Part shown: positions 39,831 to 52,990 of the stretch, piece by piece | Layout of the letters: every line of letters begins with the position of its first letter | Numbering within the stretch: position 1 is the stretch's first letter | Assembly: GCF_933775445.1 (NCBI RefSeq) | Contig: NC_065878.1 | Location: 22,022,395-22,086,394, forward strand | Source: Argentina anserina | Lineage: Eukaryota > Streptophyta > Magnoliopsida > Rosales > Rosaceae | Reading direction: 5' to 3' | DNA length: 64,000 nt | The notes under the pieces: model-generated | What the model was told of the DNA's origin: nothing | Seen by the model: only the letters and a program-made list of their open reading frames with translations | Databases searched by the model: none | Made by a program: the position numbers and the translations under genes

Positions 39831-42029
39831 AACGCGCTCTGCAAATGGTAATGAAGAGCCCACCTTATGCTTATGAATATGGTAAAGACCTCCGGTACAT
39901 GAATTTGAAACTTCTCGTCTTTGTTAACAGTACTCCACAGTAGAAACCTTAACCCTAATTTTTTTGCAATATTTGAACAGTTCCAGTGTGAACAGTCCAG
40001 TGTGTACACAAAATAATAAAATTCTTAAACTGATACTGATATGTTATTTGTATGGTTTCATTAGATTGTCATGATCTAGGTTGGTTTGGTGACTAGGGTC
40101 ATTAATTCCAATAGTTTGTCTCAATATTTAGAATTATGTCCAAGAACATTGTACGTTATAGTGGAAAGCCAAAACGCGAGATAGAGTTGCATTTTATTCA
40201 GATGGTCGATCATGAAATTTATTCATCCACATTTTATTTTTGGATGGGAGAGATACAGTTACGAGATAACTTTTCCAAAAAAGTATTCCCACTTTGAGGC
40301 TTTGAGCAATGTTTTCAAAAGTGGAGTAGGCAGATAGAGAACAAACTGAAAATTCGAACCCAATGGTAAGTGTGGTGCCACGAAGATTGTGTACCAAAAC
40401 TAACATCACGAATATAACTCCTACCTGTCTAAATTCCATTTAGATTTCAATTAATGATCCCCCTTAGGTTCCTCTTCTCGATCTTTCTACTTTTATAGAA
40501 AAAAATATTGGAAAGTGATGAACAATTTCAAAGAGTCTCATGTGGTGATGCGCGCCAATTATGCGTAATTGGAAGTATGATTTAAAGTTTAAACCCCAAA
40601 ACACACCTTGGTATTTGATAATACTAGCATGGAATGGTCTTGAAAGTTTATTTTCGACGTCTTACAAAAGAACAAGCGTCTGTTTGCCTTTTTTTTCAAT
40701 GTAGAAATTGTGACAACTATATATTAGTTGTTGTATATGCGTTGTTTATTTATTAAAAATAAAACATAAACTAAAACATAAACTAATGCGCTATGAATCT
40801 TAAATTGTAACTAGAGAAGTACTTCTCAGAATCAAGAAGGAAAAATGTCAAAATATTTTGGGTGCCGAAGCAACTTCTCAAAATCAACCGATCAAACATA
40901 GGTAAAAATGTCATATTTGATAAAGACTTGCCGAGCCTTCCATAAGCTTACAACATCAACCACCATACCACAAACTTACAAGAACAAATCATTTTGAATT
41001 CTTATACGAGGTGCATGCACGACAAATATCCAAGTTTGTTCTTTTCTCTAAATGAGTCAATTTAACCATGTTTTGTAGGCAAATTAAAATGATTGATGAA
41101 TTTCATGTATAGACAACTGACAACTGACCACATGCCTACGGTAGTAGTTCGCAAGTGTTGCACATAAAAGTTTCAAGGTCTCTCTAGGGAAAGCAGTACC
41201 TTCTACTTCTTCTCGGTCCCTTCAAGACATGAGTGGGACAAATTTAAAAACAAATAAAATAATTAAACTTTTGTTGAAAACGTACTTTCACTTCGGCCTT
41301 CGCATTCTTCAAATGAGGTTAATAACATAAAGTCTAAGAATACAACACATAATATCTTTTTTCATTGAAAAGCTCATCTATGTTTATGTTTTTCAAGTTG
41401 TCCATTCATTAGGATATAGTCAATAGTCGATCTTGTTTGAGACCAACTTAAACTTTGTGCACATTTACTATCATAAGATGACCGAGTTAGTAAGAGTTTA
41501 GCTGTAAATCTATATATAACTGTTTTTACCGGTGATTGAAGATAAATCTCAATATATTATTATAATCGGGCTAGGAAGAAAGAGTTCTATTGAGATCCCC
41601 CGGTATGGATTAGTTTGTAGATCTAGATAGTCTCATAATTCAAGCACTTTGTACAGTGCATGTTATATGCAAGTAAAAATAATTTAATTTGCTTTCTCAT
41701 TATAAGAAAAATGATAGAGAAAAGAGGCAAGAATTAGATTGGACCAATGGACTGAAGATGCGGATATTGGGTTATAAAATTTGAGATTACCCCCTGAGAA
41801 TCCATCGTGTAAGTATTCATGTTTTTTTTTTCTTTCCTTTACAGCTCTCAGACAGTCAGACTCTTTTGATTCTTCAACATCGCGAATTTAGTATTTTCCT
41901 TCTTTTAAGCTCACCACTTCCTTTGTCTTCTTCCTTGTCTTCTTCTTTATTAACCAACTACTCCCCGAAGCCGCCAAACCATTTTCTCGGTGCACACTCT
42001 GCTTTCTCTGTTTCAATTCCATTGATCTA
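39831..42029. other. intergenic between MADS-box gene and fructokinase
   Basis: AT-rich, no reading frame of note. The first 150 bp or so are probably MADS 3' UTR (AATAATAAAA near 40010-40020). The last roughly 200 bp are pyrimidine-rich (TTCTTCCTTGTCTTCTTC near 41925) and form the likely fructokinase leader. No repeat was recognised between. Confidence 0.45.
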
Positions 42030-45000
42030 ATGGCTGTTACTCCAAACTCTGGTTTGATTTCACTTCTCTCACTGCATGTTCATTTAAATTATAATGGTTT
42101 TATGATATGTCCTCGAATTGGGACTTTGATTTCATTCGGTATCTTATTTGTGAGTTTTGCAAATCTGGGTTCTGTTCCAATTAGTGTTTTTGAGCTGAAA
42201 ATTATTGTTTTGTGTTTGGTGTGTTCTAATTTGTATTTGGGTTATGTTTGCTGTAATGAATCTTTCGATCAGTATTTGATTGAATTTCTCTTAGAAGTTT
42301 ACTACACCATCAGACCAACTTGCATTAGATTCAAGTCTTTTGAGTAAAAGTAGTGATTCAGAATCTTACAGTGTTCAAAAGTTTAGAACTTGATCAGTTG
42401 GTCCATACGGGTTCACTAGCTTTGTTAAGCACATGAGTTTAATGGTTGATCTGTGTAGTGTTTGAAAATTCCAGAAGGAAACTATAGAGATTAGTTGGTA
42501 AACAATGTTCGTAAAGATTGAAAAATTTTCTCAACATTTTGGGATATATGCGATCAGTAACTCGATAATTTGCTTTACCAAGTTTTGGGCTATCAGAGGT
42601 AAAGAGGAAAAGAAGAAAGGGATTTGAGTCTAACATAGTCCCCACTTGGAGTATCTGGGTGATTTTGAATTTGTTTTTTTTGTTGAAATGGTTACTTATG
42701 CTTTATCCCTTTAGCTGCCAACTTTTTTGCTGGAATATGTATTCTTAATCTTTTCTAAGTAATATATGGTTAATTGGTCTTAATGAGCTTAAAACATATA
42801 TTATGGTCTTAATTAGCTTAATTGGTCTTAATATATGTTTTTCCTAGTTCAGGTGAAAAATCTGGACTAGAAATACCTCTGTTGAAAGACAACTTTGTGG
42901 TGTCGTGCTGTTTTTCTTAATATATGATTAATACTGTTCATATTACTGCAGTTCTTGATGATCTAAAAAAATTGGATTTGGCTGAAGATTTAAAAGTTCC
43001 TTCCTCAGATGTAGGGTTACAAAATGACAAATCACTAGTTGTTTGCTTTGGGGAAATGCTGATTGACTTTGTGCCAACTGTTGCTGGAGTTTCACTTGCT
43101 GAAGCACCTGCTTTCAAAAAAGCTCCAGGTGGTGCTCCTGCTAATGTGGCTGTTGGTATCTCAAGACTCGGTGGTTCAGCAGCTTTTATAGGCAAGGTGC
43201 ATTTCAGTATTTTCCAGGCCTCTTTACTATGAACTATTCAGACTTCTACTTTTTTTCTGGTTGATTTTTTTAAAGAAATTTACTTTAGTCTACGTTGAGA
43301 AGGATATTGATAGTAAATCTTGTGTTGCATGTATGATGCATATGAAAATTACTAAAAGTTGAATCTTTGAGTGTTAGATGGTCCAAAAATGCATCTTTCT
43401 CTTACTTTTGCTTGTATGCCTGAGTTCACAATAACTAGAGATTTGAGCTTTCCCTCACCCTTCTCGGTTATGAGAAACCCCTGTAAAATCTTACCACTTT
43501 GATCTGTGAATCCCTTCTCTTTCATTTGTAGTATATTATTTATCTTCCAAGTTATGATTTTTCCAATCTAATATGAGGAGTAATAAATTCATATGTTGAT
43601 GTTAGTGACTCCTTGTCTCAACTTACAAACTTCCTGCAATACAGGTAGGTGATGATGAATTTGGCAAGATGTTGGCCAATATTTTAAAAGAAAACAATGT
43701 TGACACCTCTGGAGTGCGATTTGATCACAATGCAAGAACTGCACTAGCATTTGTAACACTCAGAGCAGATGGAGAGCGGGAATTCTTATTTTTCCGTAAT
43801 CCAAGTGCTGATATGCTTTTACATGAGTCAGAACTTGAGATTAGTCTTCTTCAACAGGTAGCACACCTTTCTCATCTTTATTTGAGAGACAGTCCAACAA
43901 TATAACAAGCTTATTCATTAGATTGAAACTGATCCAGATAATATTCTTTGCAGGCCAAAATTTTCCATTATGGTTCAATTAGTTTGATTGATGAACCATG
44001 CAGGTCAACTCATCAAGCTGCAATGAACATAGCCAAAAAGGCTGGTTGCATCCTTTCTTATGATCCAAATTTGCGTTTGGCATTGTGGCCATCAGCAGAG
44101 GCTGCACGGGAAGAAATAATGAGCATATGGGATCAAGCAGATATTATCAAGGTAAGATGTCTGAAAATACATAAACTTATGGGTGGAAGTTACTCAATAG
44201 CTCTTTGATAGGTGCAGAATTGCCATCAAGATATTTACCCTTAGTTTTCATCAGTTTTTGTTATTAAACATTTGCAGATAAGCGAGGATGAAATAACTTT
44301 CCTGACTGGTGGTGATGACCCTTATGATGATAATGTGGTGTTGACAAAGCTTTTTCATCCTAATCTTAAACTTTTGATAGTAACGGAAGGTCCAGAGGGT
44401 TGCAGATATTACACTCAGGTATGTCAGTCAAAATTTTTATTCTATTTTTCAGTATTTGATGTCTCTCTTGGAAAAAGAACTCACTAATTTGTGGAACAAT
44501 GCGTGTCTTCCACCTACTCTATTTCGAGTAATTAGCTGTTTTTGATCATGTTGACATAAACCAAGATTCTCTCAGAATTTTACTAATTTATGTAACAATG
44601 CACTCTACATTGCTTGCTTCCACGTACTCTATTTCTTGTTGGTTGTTTTCAATCTAGCTTGTTGACATAAACCAAAAGTCTCTCAGAATTTCACTAGTTT
44701 GTGGAACAATGTGTACTACATTGCCTGCTTCCTCCTCGTACTCTATTTCTAGTTAGTTTTTTTTTTGGGAAATTCTATTTCTAGTTAGTTGTTTACATGA
44801 TAGAAACCAAAATTCTCTCAGAATTTCACTAATTTATGTAACAACGCATACTACATTGCCTGCTTCTACCTACTCTATTTCTAGTTGGTTGTTTTCAATT
44901 TTTTGACATAAACCAAAATTCTCTCAGAATTTCACTAATTTGTGGAATAATGCGTAGTACATTGCCTGCTTCCTCGCACTCTATTTCTAGTTAGTTGTAT

Positions 45001-45474
45001 ACAATCATGTTGACAGAAACCAAAATTCTCTCAGAATTTCAGGGGTCGTGTTGCTGGGATTAAAGTAAAAGCCGTTGACACAACTGGTGCTGGTGATGCA
45101 TTTGTTGGTGGGATACTCAACAGCATAGCTTCTGACTTGAATCTTTTTCAGGTACCTACTCCTCATGCTTATGTGCTGAAGAGTGGATTCTGCTTAAAAT
45201 AGACTCTTATTAGTTTTTGCTTCTTGAAAGTAGTTCTGAATGAACAAAATATGATTTAATATGGAGATATGCTGCCAATGATATAACACCTTATTATCAT
45301 TTTGTTTGGCACTAAACAATATTTCTCTGGCAGGATGAAAAGGGATTACGAGAAGCTCTACTATTCGCAAATGCCTGCGGTGCAATCACGGTAACAGAGC
45401 GAGGAGCCATTCCTGCAATGCCGACAAAAGAAGCTGTACTCCGTTTTTTAGCTCAGTTCACTGATAAAAAGTAG
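42030..45474 (+). CDS. FRK: fructokinase (pfkB family), FRK7-like
   Basis: Phosphorylates fructose to fructose-6-phosphate with ATP, feeding sucrose breakdown products into glycolysis and starch. Seven exons: 42030-42051, 42952-43196, 43645-43857, 43954-44151, 44278-44418, 45035-45151 and 45334-45474. They encode 358 aa. Substrate-side motifs are [11 protein letters not shown] (40-50) and [16 protein letters not shown] (67-82); the pfkB signature [12 protein letters not shown] holds the catalytic base D294. The N-terminal extension before LVVCFGEML and the [13 protein letters not shown] sequence resemble Arabidopsis FRK7 as I remember it. The tiny first exon (22 nt) is supported by exact phase with exon 2. 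Intron 1 (900 bp) in the 5' coding end is typical. Exon 6 has two acceptors 8 bp apart; only the first (CTCTCAG before AATTTCAG) keeps the frame, giving NFRGRVAG. The intron before it is built of repeats copying that acceptor (44465-45034). Confidence 0.95.
44465..45034 (+). repeat. intronic tandem repeat carrying copies of the splice acceptor
   Basis: Units of 106-135 bp run head to tail up to the exon 6 boundary. Each has the order ACCAAAATTCTCTCAGAATTTCA, then AATTTGTGGAACAATGCGTACTACATTGCCTGCTTC in variant form, then a CTCTATTTCTAGTTAGTTG stretch and GTTGACATAAA. CTCTCAG|AATTT occurs with its G at 44575, 44686, 44821, 44927 and finally 45034. Only the last is followed by coding sequence. 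Units show mutual divergence, so the array is not brand new. One unit has an internal partial duplication (TTTCTATTTCTAGTTAG twice). Confidence 0.9.
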
Positions 45475-46481
45475 AGACCACGCATTTCCCTAACTCATGT
45501 ATCAAGCTAAAGCTTGGATAATTTGATTTTCCCTGTTGAGATATTATTGAGCTTTTCGCTCAACAAATCCTCCTATAAATTTTCAATCTCCCTTCCAATG
45601 TACAATAGTGGATATAAAGTTATGAACACTACCAATAATTTTCAAAGTCACCTTTGTGAACGAAATGTTTCTTTCTATAATTCTATATATTTTCATGATG
45701 CAATTTGATATATCATAATTTTCGCCTCTTTATGTTTCTATATATTCAATAATAGGGCGGTCTTGTCACATGACATGTCCAGTCTTATCACATAAAACCA
45801 AAACAATTGGATGGTCGGACAAATCTAAATATCTAGCTAATAGTCCCGAGGATCTTCTCCCCAATGGTATAGTCCTCACTCCTGCCCATGATTGCTGATA
45901 CCTTTGCTTATTCTTTTTTGCCTTAATAGCTGTTATTAACATTTTAATAACATTTTAACCAAAATAAAAACATTTTAAAAAACAATGAACACAAAACCAT
46001 TGCTTGTTGAGAAAATTCTATTATGCAGTGCTGCACACTATGCAGACTGTTTTGTGTGTATGTGCAAAAAAATGTCAATAAAAAATTGACCTCAAAATGT
46101 CATAAGAATAACAAGATTTTAAAATTTTAGTTTTAAATTGTGATGATTATGTGCTGCATAGTGTGCAGCGCTGCACCATAGACAAATTATGGCTTGCCTG
46201 GCGTTTTTGACTTTTTACTGCGTTATTTGCTCCCCGAGTGACGTCACGTGATGAAGCGGATCCAAATACCATGGGCAGTTTCGTCATTTTACAAACTCCG
46301 ACCCGCTAAATTAATGTCACGGTTAGGCAAAATCCACGTTTTGTTTTAACGGAAAGCGAGAAAGGAAGAGGAAGAAAACGACGACGTATGAAGGAGAAAA
46401 GAGGACGAGTCTCTGCAGGTTTTGGGAGTTTGAATCAGAAGTCATTTCTTCTCTGATTCAAATTCCGGCGAAGTATCCGCA
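45475..46481. other. fructokinase 3' flank and promoter of the coiled-coil gene
   Basis: About 1 kb. The left part is fructokinase 3' UTR and spacer. Toward the right is a GTCACGTGATG element (about 46241-46252, containing a G-box core CACGTG) some 235 bp above the next start codon, then a purine-rich leader. No gene is seen between. Confidence 0.5.
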
Positions 46482-49242
46482 ATGGCGTCGAATACGTATC
46501 CGTCTCTGCTGCCGGAGATCGGACCCGACGGCCTTGCTCGCGAGGCCTCCGTCATTAGCTACACTGAGAAAGTACGTCTCTCTCTTTCTCTCTCTCAAAT
46601 TGGAGTTTCTTTTGTGGATTCTTGAAGTGTGTGATGGTTTTGTGGCAGGTGATCGAGGAAGAACAGCATCAGTTGAGAAAGTAAGTAGGATTTTTTTCAT
46701 TTAATCTCACATTTTCATTTCTTTCTCTATTGCGATCTGCTAGGGTTTATGATCAGTTTATGGATTTTAAGTTGTTAGAGTTGAGTGTTGGAGCAGAAAT
46801 GCGTTATAGTTGCTGTGATAGATGATGTGAATCAGATAGTGAATCTTGAATTTGATAGGTTTGGTTGCTCAGAGAAGAAAATTGTTTCACAAGAATGAGC
46901 GAGTGCTAATGGTTTCTTGATAATCTTTAGGGATTTAAGTAATTAGAAGCTTAGATATTGACTTAAAGAGGATGAGAGATTAGCTTTGTCCGATAATGCG
47001 AAGCAAAATTGAAGGCATAGGAAATCGAGAAGAATGACAAGTGTCTTTGTATGTTTTGACCCTTGGCATTGTTGTGTGCTCACTGCTCAAGTTAAAAATG
47101 CAGTGGATTATATTTGCTGTGATATGGACCAGATAGTGAATCTTGAATTTTGGTATCGGCGGTGATATGTTTGATTGCTCAGAGAAGATCATTCTTTTGG
47201 CAAGAATTAGTGTATTGGTTTCTTAATTAGAGAAGCTCAGAGATTAGCTTTGTCCAATAATGCGAAGCAAAATCGAAGGCATAGGAAGTTGAGAAAAATG
47301 GGAAGTATTATTGTATGTTTTGAGCCTCGGCATTCTTGTGTGCTGTAGTTACAACTGCAGTAGTTTAGGAATTCTATTATCTTTTAATCTTAAAATGTTT
47401 TTGCAGATTGCAATTGAATTTGTTTAATAGGATCCATAGATTAATGAGTGAATCTTTTCAGATATATAGAAGAAAATTACTCCAAAATCCGTGATGTCGA
47501 ACGAGAGTTTGCAAATCTTTCAATGGAGATGAAACTCACAGCTGGGCCGAAGAAATCAGGTAGCTGCAATCTCAATGCTGGTTGCTATTGTGTTGCAATT
47601 TTGTGGAATTATGTCATCCTTTTAAAGTATTTCAAAAGATCCTTTTTGTATTTGTATATGTGTGCTTAAGCTCTTGAACACTTGAGGAAGAAAATAGAGA
47701 TGGCGACAGAGAGAATTCATTCCGCGAAGCTGAAGGAAGATCAAGCTAAAAAGGTCCGTCCCTTTTAATTATATAAGTGGCAACTTGAATACTTGAGCAA
47801 ACTGACCTAGAATTGTTAAAGAACAATTTTTTTTGAACAAACTTGTCGTGGTATTGTCTAATTAGAAGTAATTGAATCATGTAACTTGGTTTACATTCAT
47901 TAAGAACTCTAGCTGTACTTAATGGATACAGAGTTGATGTTTGCATACAGTAATGATGGTTGTCCAAATTATTGTAATAAAGCGAAATATTTATCCCCAA
48001 TAGCGTCTAATTTTTGTTCTGATGTTTATCAGGCATGGGAAGCAGCAGCAAAGGTCGTTAAGGATGAGGAAGCCATCAAGCAGAAGCTATGTGAAGATTT
48101 AAATAGTCTGGTATATCATCATTCGTTAGTGTAGATTGAGTTCAGTCTTATGTCTAAGAGAATGTCGTTGACAGTGTGATTACACTTTTAACAGGTACAA
48201 GAAAGCAGCAATACTCAGTTTTCAAGACTTGAGGAGTTAAAAAGACGACTTGAAGCTCTGAACCCAACCAGAGCATCGGCCTCGGTTTGTCTTGTAAGGT
48301 TTCTTTTCATATGCGATAATATTATATTTATAAACTTTGGATGGGATGGATGGTTTGCATAGTGGTTATCGAGTGATTTAGAGTTTATGATGTCTGAGCA
48401 TGGGCATCAGTTTCACGTATGCAGTTTAAATCATCTCATCTGCCTGTGTGTATAAGTTATTGGGGCTAGCCTTCATGGTGTTGATTACATTCAAAGTTGT
48501 TTCATTTCTTTTGGATTTGAGGATTCAGAAGCTTTCTCTTTTCCTTCCATTAGGTTAGAAATTAAAACTCTTTCAAGTGATCACAGAGTGCGGAAGTACT
48601 TGACAAGACTACCATAGATAGTGCAATAGTATTTTGAATAAGAATCTAGACGTCAATTCAAACTAGTTATAACTTATAAATGTTCAACCCATGGCAGGCA
48701 TCTCCCCTCTTCTATTTAGGGGTTGCCTCTAAATTCTTTCATTAAGAAGCCATAATTCTTTGGTGAATTTGTTATTGTGTTTTAAGACTGGGCTAGTCTT
48801 ACTGAAGTTTTGTTGGCTAGAGTGGCATTTATGGAGTATACCTACCTTGATGAGCTGACCAGTAGGTCGTTGGACCGAATAGTGACTCATTTGGAGCATT
48901 AAGGTGTTCATATATAAGCATGTAGTAAAGAAATACTGATAGCTTCCTTTGGAATTATGTTAGGATGGGAACTCAATGGGAAGTACTCAAAGTGTTGCCA
49001 CTCTGGACTCCTCTCAAGTTCCTGGTGTAATTGCTGGTAACATACCTAATCAAGGAAATGCTGGAAATGTTCCAGTCATGAATGGGAACAATCAACAGCC
49101 TCCTGTTGAGGGTGATGGAAGAGGGAAGAAGAAAAGCCAGTTCCATGGAAGAGGGAAGGGACTTGGAGCCGCACCCAAGGGGAGAGGACCTCCTGTGCCT
49201 GGTTGGACAGGGTCTGGGTTTGATGTGGATGGTAGAAATTAG
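46482..49242 (+). CDS. conserved plant coiled-coil protein with basic Gly-rich tail, function unknown
   Basis: Seven exons: 46482-46571, 46649-46680, 47462-47559, 47671-47753, 48033-48110, 48195-48293 and 48964-49242. They give 252 aa in one frame. I do not recognise a named domain. Residues 1-30 start MASNTYPSLLPEIGPDGLAREASVIS, and from about 30 to 160 the protein is highly charged and heptad-like (VIEEEQHQLRKYIEENY, ALEHLRKKIEMATERI, VVKDEEAIKQKLCEDL, RLEELKRRLEALNP), predicting a long coiled coil. The tail is Asn/Gln-rich then basic Gly-rich (GRGKKKSQFHGRGKGLG, PKGRGPPVPGW), a composition seen in RNA-binding proteins. The exon 6 donor is chosen as CTT|GTAAGG; a weaker donor 9 bp upstream (TCG|GTTTGT) would drop three residues. 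Even intron phases and unbroken frame make it a real gene. Confidence 0.8.
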
Positions 49243-51233
49243 AAGCATTGCATCAGATTCCCTCATTGCTGAAGCCATGGGATATCACTTTGCTCAACCT
49301 CTGGATATATTCTTTCTTTACTTGGGTTACTTCCTGGGCTCTGTTCTCCTCCCCGTGTGTACTTTTAACTGTCATTATCATTTCCATACGGGATGTGGAA
49401 TCCAAGCCTTCTCATTACTTCCTCACACCCCAGTGTATTTAGCCACTCTTCTCACTAGTCATGAACTGCGAACATATTTTGTTCTGTTGTTCATTGTTCA
49501 TCACTTCATCCTTGTTATCAAGTCATGCAAGTAATGCAACACGAAAATCTTATATTTTAGGAATCATTTCTTAAAGGTCAAGTTATGTGCTGTCTCCATG
49601 TTCTATGTATCAACTACAACAAGCAGTTAATTCACAGTTGAATTATTTCCCTCTATAATTTATTTAGAAAATTAAACCAAATGATTGAATCTGGACAGAC
49701 TTGTAAGCCATAAATTCTCGGTACTCAGATGTCAGAAAGGTAAGGTTAACATTTTCTTTTATCAATCTAACCAGGCAAGGAAGCCTGAGGACCAGAATTG
49801 TACACTGACATCTATTGAGAATTGCAAATTTGCAATGGTACAACAACTGAAATTTCATGAATATAGGAAGAGGTTCTGCTAGAAATTTATTGTTTCTGGA
49901 AATTGGTCCTATGCAGAAATTGTATCTGATAATATTAAAGATAGGTGCATAAGCCATTAGATTCTCCAATGGTCCAATACCTACCTTTATTGTTTAGTAG
50001 CAGCAGGCAAGTTTCCCCTCTTTCTGAATTTCAAATGGTTAAGCTCAATGTTCAAGTTTTCCCCTACCTTGCTGAAGTTTTTCAGACCCTTTTTTAAATT
50101 GCCTGATTCAGAGAAACTCCATAATTCAGAGCAAAAAGATTAATCTCATCATTACTTCATAGAGACTTAAGTTGAGAATTAGAAAATCTATAAAATTAGT
50201 TATTACGACCCTCCATAAATTCTAGAGTCTTGCAAGAATAATGTTTTCCCAAATCCAGCCTACATTTTTAGAAGGTCTTCCAGAAAAGAGAACATGTATG
50301 ATTGAACCTTTGAATATGGTAGAGATTTGCCAGAGCAGCTTAGATTCACATTGGAATTGCAAAAACCACCAGTCGTATTTTTGAACTATGGCTTTCCTCA
50401 CCTAAATCCAAGAGCATTATGATCATCAACAAGACTAGAAGTCTGTAGTGCACTACTCGTGGAAGGATTGGTTGGCTCTCTGTGTGTTTTATCTGCCATA
50501 GCCCACTCGGCTACTACCTTATTGTGGTACAGAGACTAGCTATATCGGTGCCCTGAACGCATGGGACACCAAGGTCAGGGGTAGCCCAACTATGTTTACA
50601 TAGTTACAAACTTACAATCATTACATTGAAAGAATAGCTGAGCTAGCTAGGGCGACGATGACGGAGATTTCTCAGTTGCAGTGACTAGTGATTGGCAAAG
50701 TCTCTAGGTCTTCAAGTTGTTCATTTATTTTTGCATCAACATGTTTCTGCAAAGTTAGGCCGATCTTTAAATTCTTGAGCCTGCAAAAACTCGAACTTAC
50801 CATCACTTTCACCGGCCACACCGCCACACCACTCTCTTATAATTGTCACGTTCAATTCATCTCGCTCAGTTTTATTGGTGTAAAAGTTAAGTATATCATA
50901 CAGATACGTACCTTTGTTTTTATGGTGAAGTACGTTTCGTCAAGTCTATTTACTCTATCACCATCTATTTCTCCTGTAACAGCAATGTGCTTCTTCTGGC
51001 ATTGCATATATTTTCCCATCACCTTAAAGAACTCATTGAATATAGCAGCTTCGATCACCATCAATTTCATCAACCTAAACTGTAGAAATTAAAATTCTGT
51101 AGTATACCGGAGTATTGATATTCCGTATATGTGAGCAACGTCAGATAGTCATTACTTGTGGTTTGTTGTATATTTTATTATTTTATACTAATCCAACCAC
51201 TCATCACGCCTCTGAAATCTCATTACTACGAAG
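49243..51233. other. intergenic after the coiled-coil gene
   Basis: The first 250-300 bp are probably 3' UTR. The frames at 49082-49534 and 50688-51092 overlap other features or show no familiar content and are not called. No repeat was recognised. Confidence 0.45.
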
Positions 51234-51627
51234 ACTATTGTAATAACTCTACTTTTTTCGGAACAATTATTAGATTGTTTTTAAATCTATAAAAATTGTG
51301 AAAGTCATTAAACGTATTTGAGTCGCTTTGCGACATCAGAAATCGGAAACGGAAACGTTATTGAAACGTTTATTTAGAAAAACGTTACGTTTCCGCGACG
51401 TGAGTTTCGACTTTTGCTCCATCGCTCGTTTGCGAAAACATGATTCACGAAAGTTATAGAACTCGTCGATACGAGTTCGTGGACACTTCACGCGTCCTAA
51501 TCGGACGTCATACGTGAAAGTTATTAACGACGGAAGTTAGTTTCCGATTTTGCACGTGGGTATAAAAGGAAAGTTTTTAAGAGTAGGGTTTTCATTTTCG
51601 GAAACCCTCTCTCTCTCACTTCACCCA

Positions 51628-51630
<3 letters not shown>

Positions 51631-51715
<85 letters not shown>
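51631..51715. repeat. CT microsatellite in the solo LTR
   Basis: About 40 CT dinucleotides, near perfect, about 70 bp downstream of the LTR TATA box and so in its transcribed leader. Confidence 0.9.
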
Positions 51716-51719
<4 letters not shown>

Positions 51720-52884
51720 ACCCGAGTCTCTCTCCCTATCCGAAAAATCGATCGCCGATCTCCCTCCTCCGAGCAAGACGCGCACCAGCTCGCCGCCGTG
51801 AAGCCTCCCCGCACAACTGGTCCGAGCTCTCCGACGAGCTCCGGTGCTCCCAAGGCCGAGAATAGGTGAGGTTTCGACTATATTGGATGTTGTGATTATT
51901 TTTGTGTGAATTTTGGATGTTTTGGATGGTTTGTGGAGGAGATCGGAGTAGGATCGGAGGAGGGAATGAAATGATGAACACCGCCGCCTTAGGCGGCGCG
52001 TGTGGGGGCGTGGAGGGGCGGCGGTGGCGTGATACGCGCCGGTGCTAGGATCGGCGCGTGGGCCCCACGCGCTGCCACAGTCACACCACACGCGGTCGTC
52101 GAAGGTGGCGCGTGTACCCCACGCGCCGCCATGTGCGGCGGCTCGTGAATAGTGTTTCCAGAAACAGTAAATTGTAAATTTATTTTTACGTACAGTGAAT
52201 GTAAAAAGTAATTTACGTACAGTAAATGTAAATTTTATTTATATTCGGTAAATGTAAATTACTTTCAGTAAATATAAAAGTAAATTCGGAAGGGTAAATC
52301 GATAATTATTATTTATTGAGACAATATTTACATTTTGAATAGTATACATACATACGTAAACAGTATGTACTCGTACATAAATACGCAATTGATGTGTATT
52401 TGTACATAAATACGTGAATAGTAACTATGTGAACAGTAATTTCGTAAAACCAGAAATTGCTGAACAATAAAATAATATTACTGTTTCGGCATTTAAGGTT
52501 TACGTAACGATTCTAAATTCTTTTCTTATCTTTTCAAGGTGATCGATAATTCAAGAAAATGAATTACTTTCGGAATTATGGAATTACGCTCGAGATTATA
52601 AGGTGAGTAAAATCTCACATTTACGAATCTACCCTTGCGGAGATTCAAGATTATGCATAATTTTAAATAATGAAATATGACATGTATATGATATAGTGGA
52701 ATATATATTTGTATAAATGGTAAATAGGTACATATATATAGTTTGCTATATTATATACTGTCAGAATTTTGTTGCGAATAAGATCATTTTGATGATGAAA
52801 TATATATATATTGAGCTTTTGATTTGATTGTACAATATAACGTGATGTTTATTGTACGTGGTTTTAACATTGAGTTTTGTTAAA

Positions 52885-52990
52885 ACGTGTTTTGTCTTCG
52901 GACGTATTTATATCTTCGGACGTGTTTTTGTCTTCGGACGTGTTATGTCTTCAGACGTGTTTGTCTTCGGACCAGTCTTCGGACGTGTTG
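52885..52990. repeat. minisatellite with TCTTCGGACGTG core
   Basis: Six imperfect units of 14-22 bp share (G)TCTTCGGACGTGTT with variable T-rich spacers. One unit has TTCAGACG. Confidence 0.8.

Noticed and set aside
51621..52091. 156-codon minus frame ending in Arg-Glu repeats
   Set aside because: Driven by the CT microsatellite and GC-rich part of the solo LTR.
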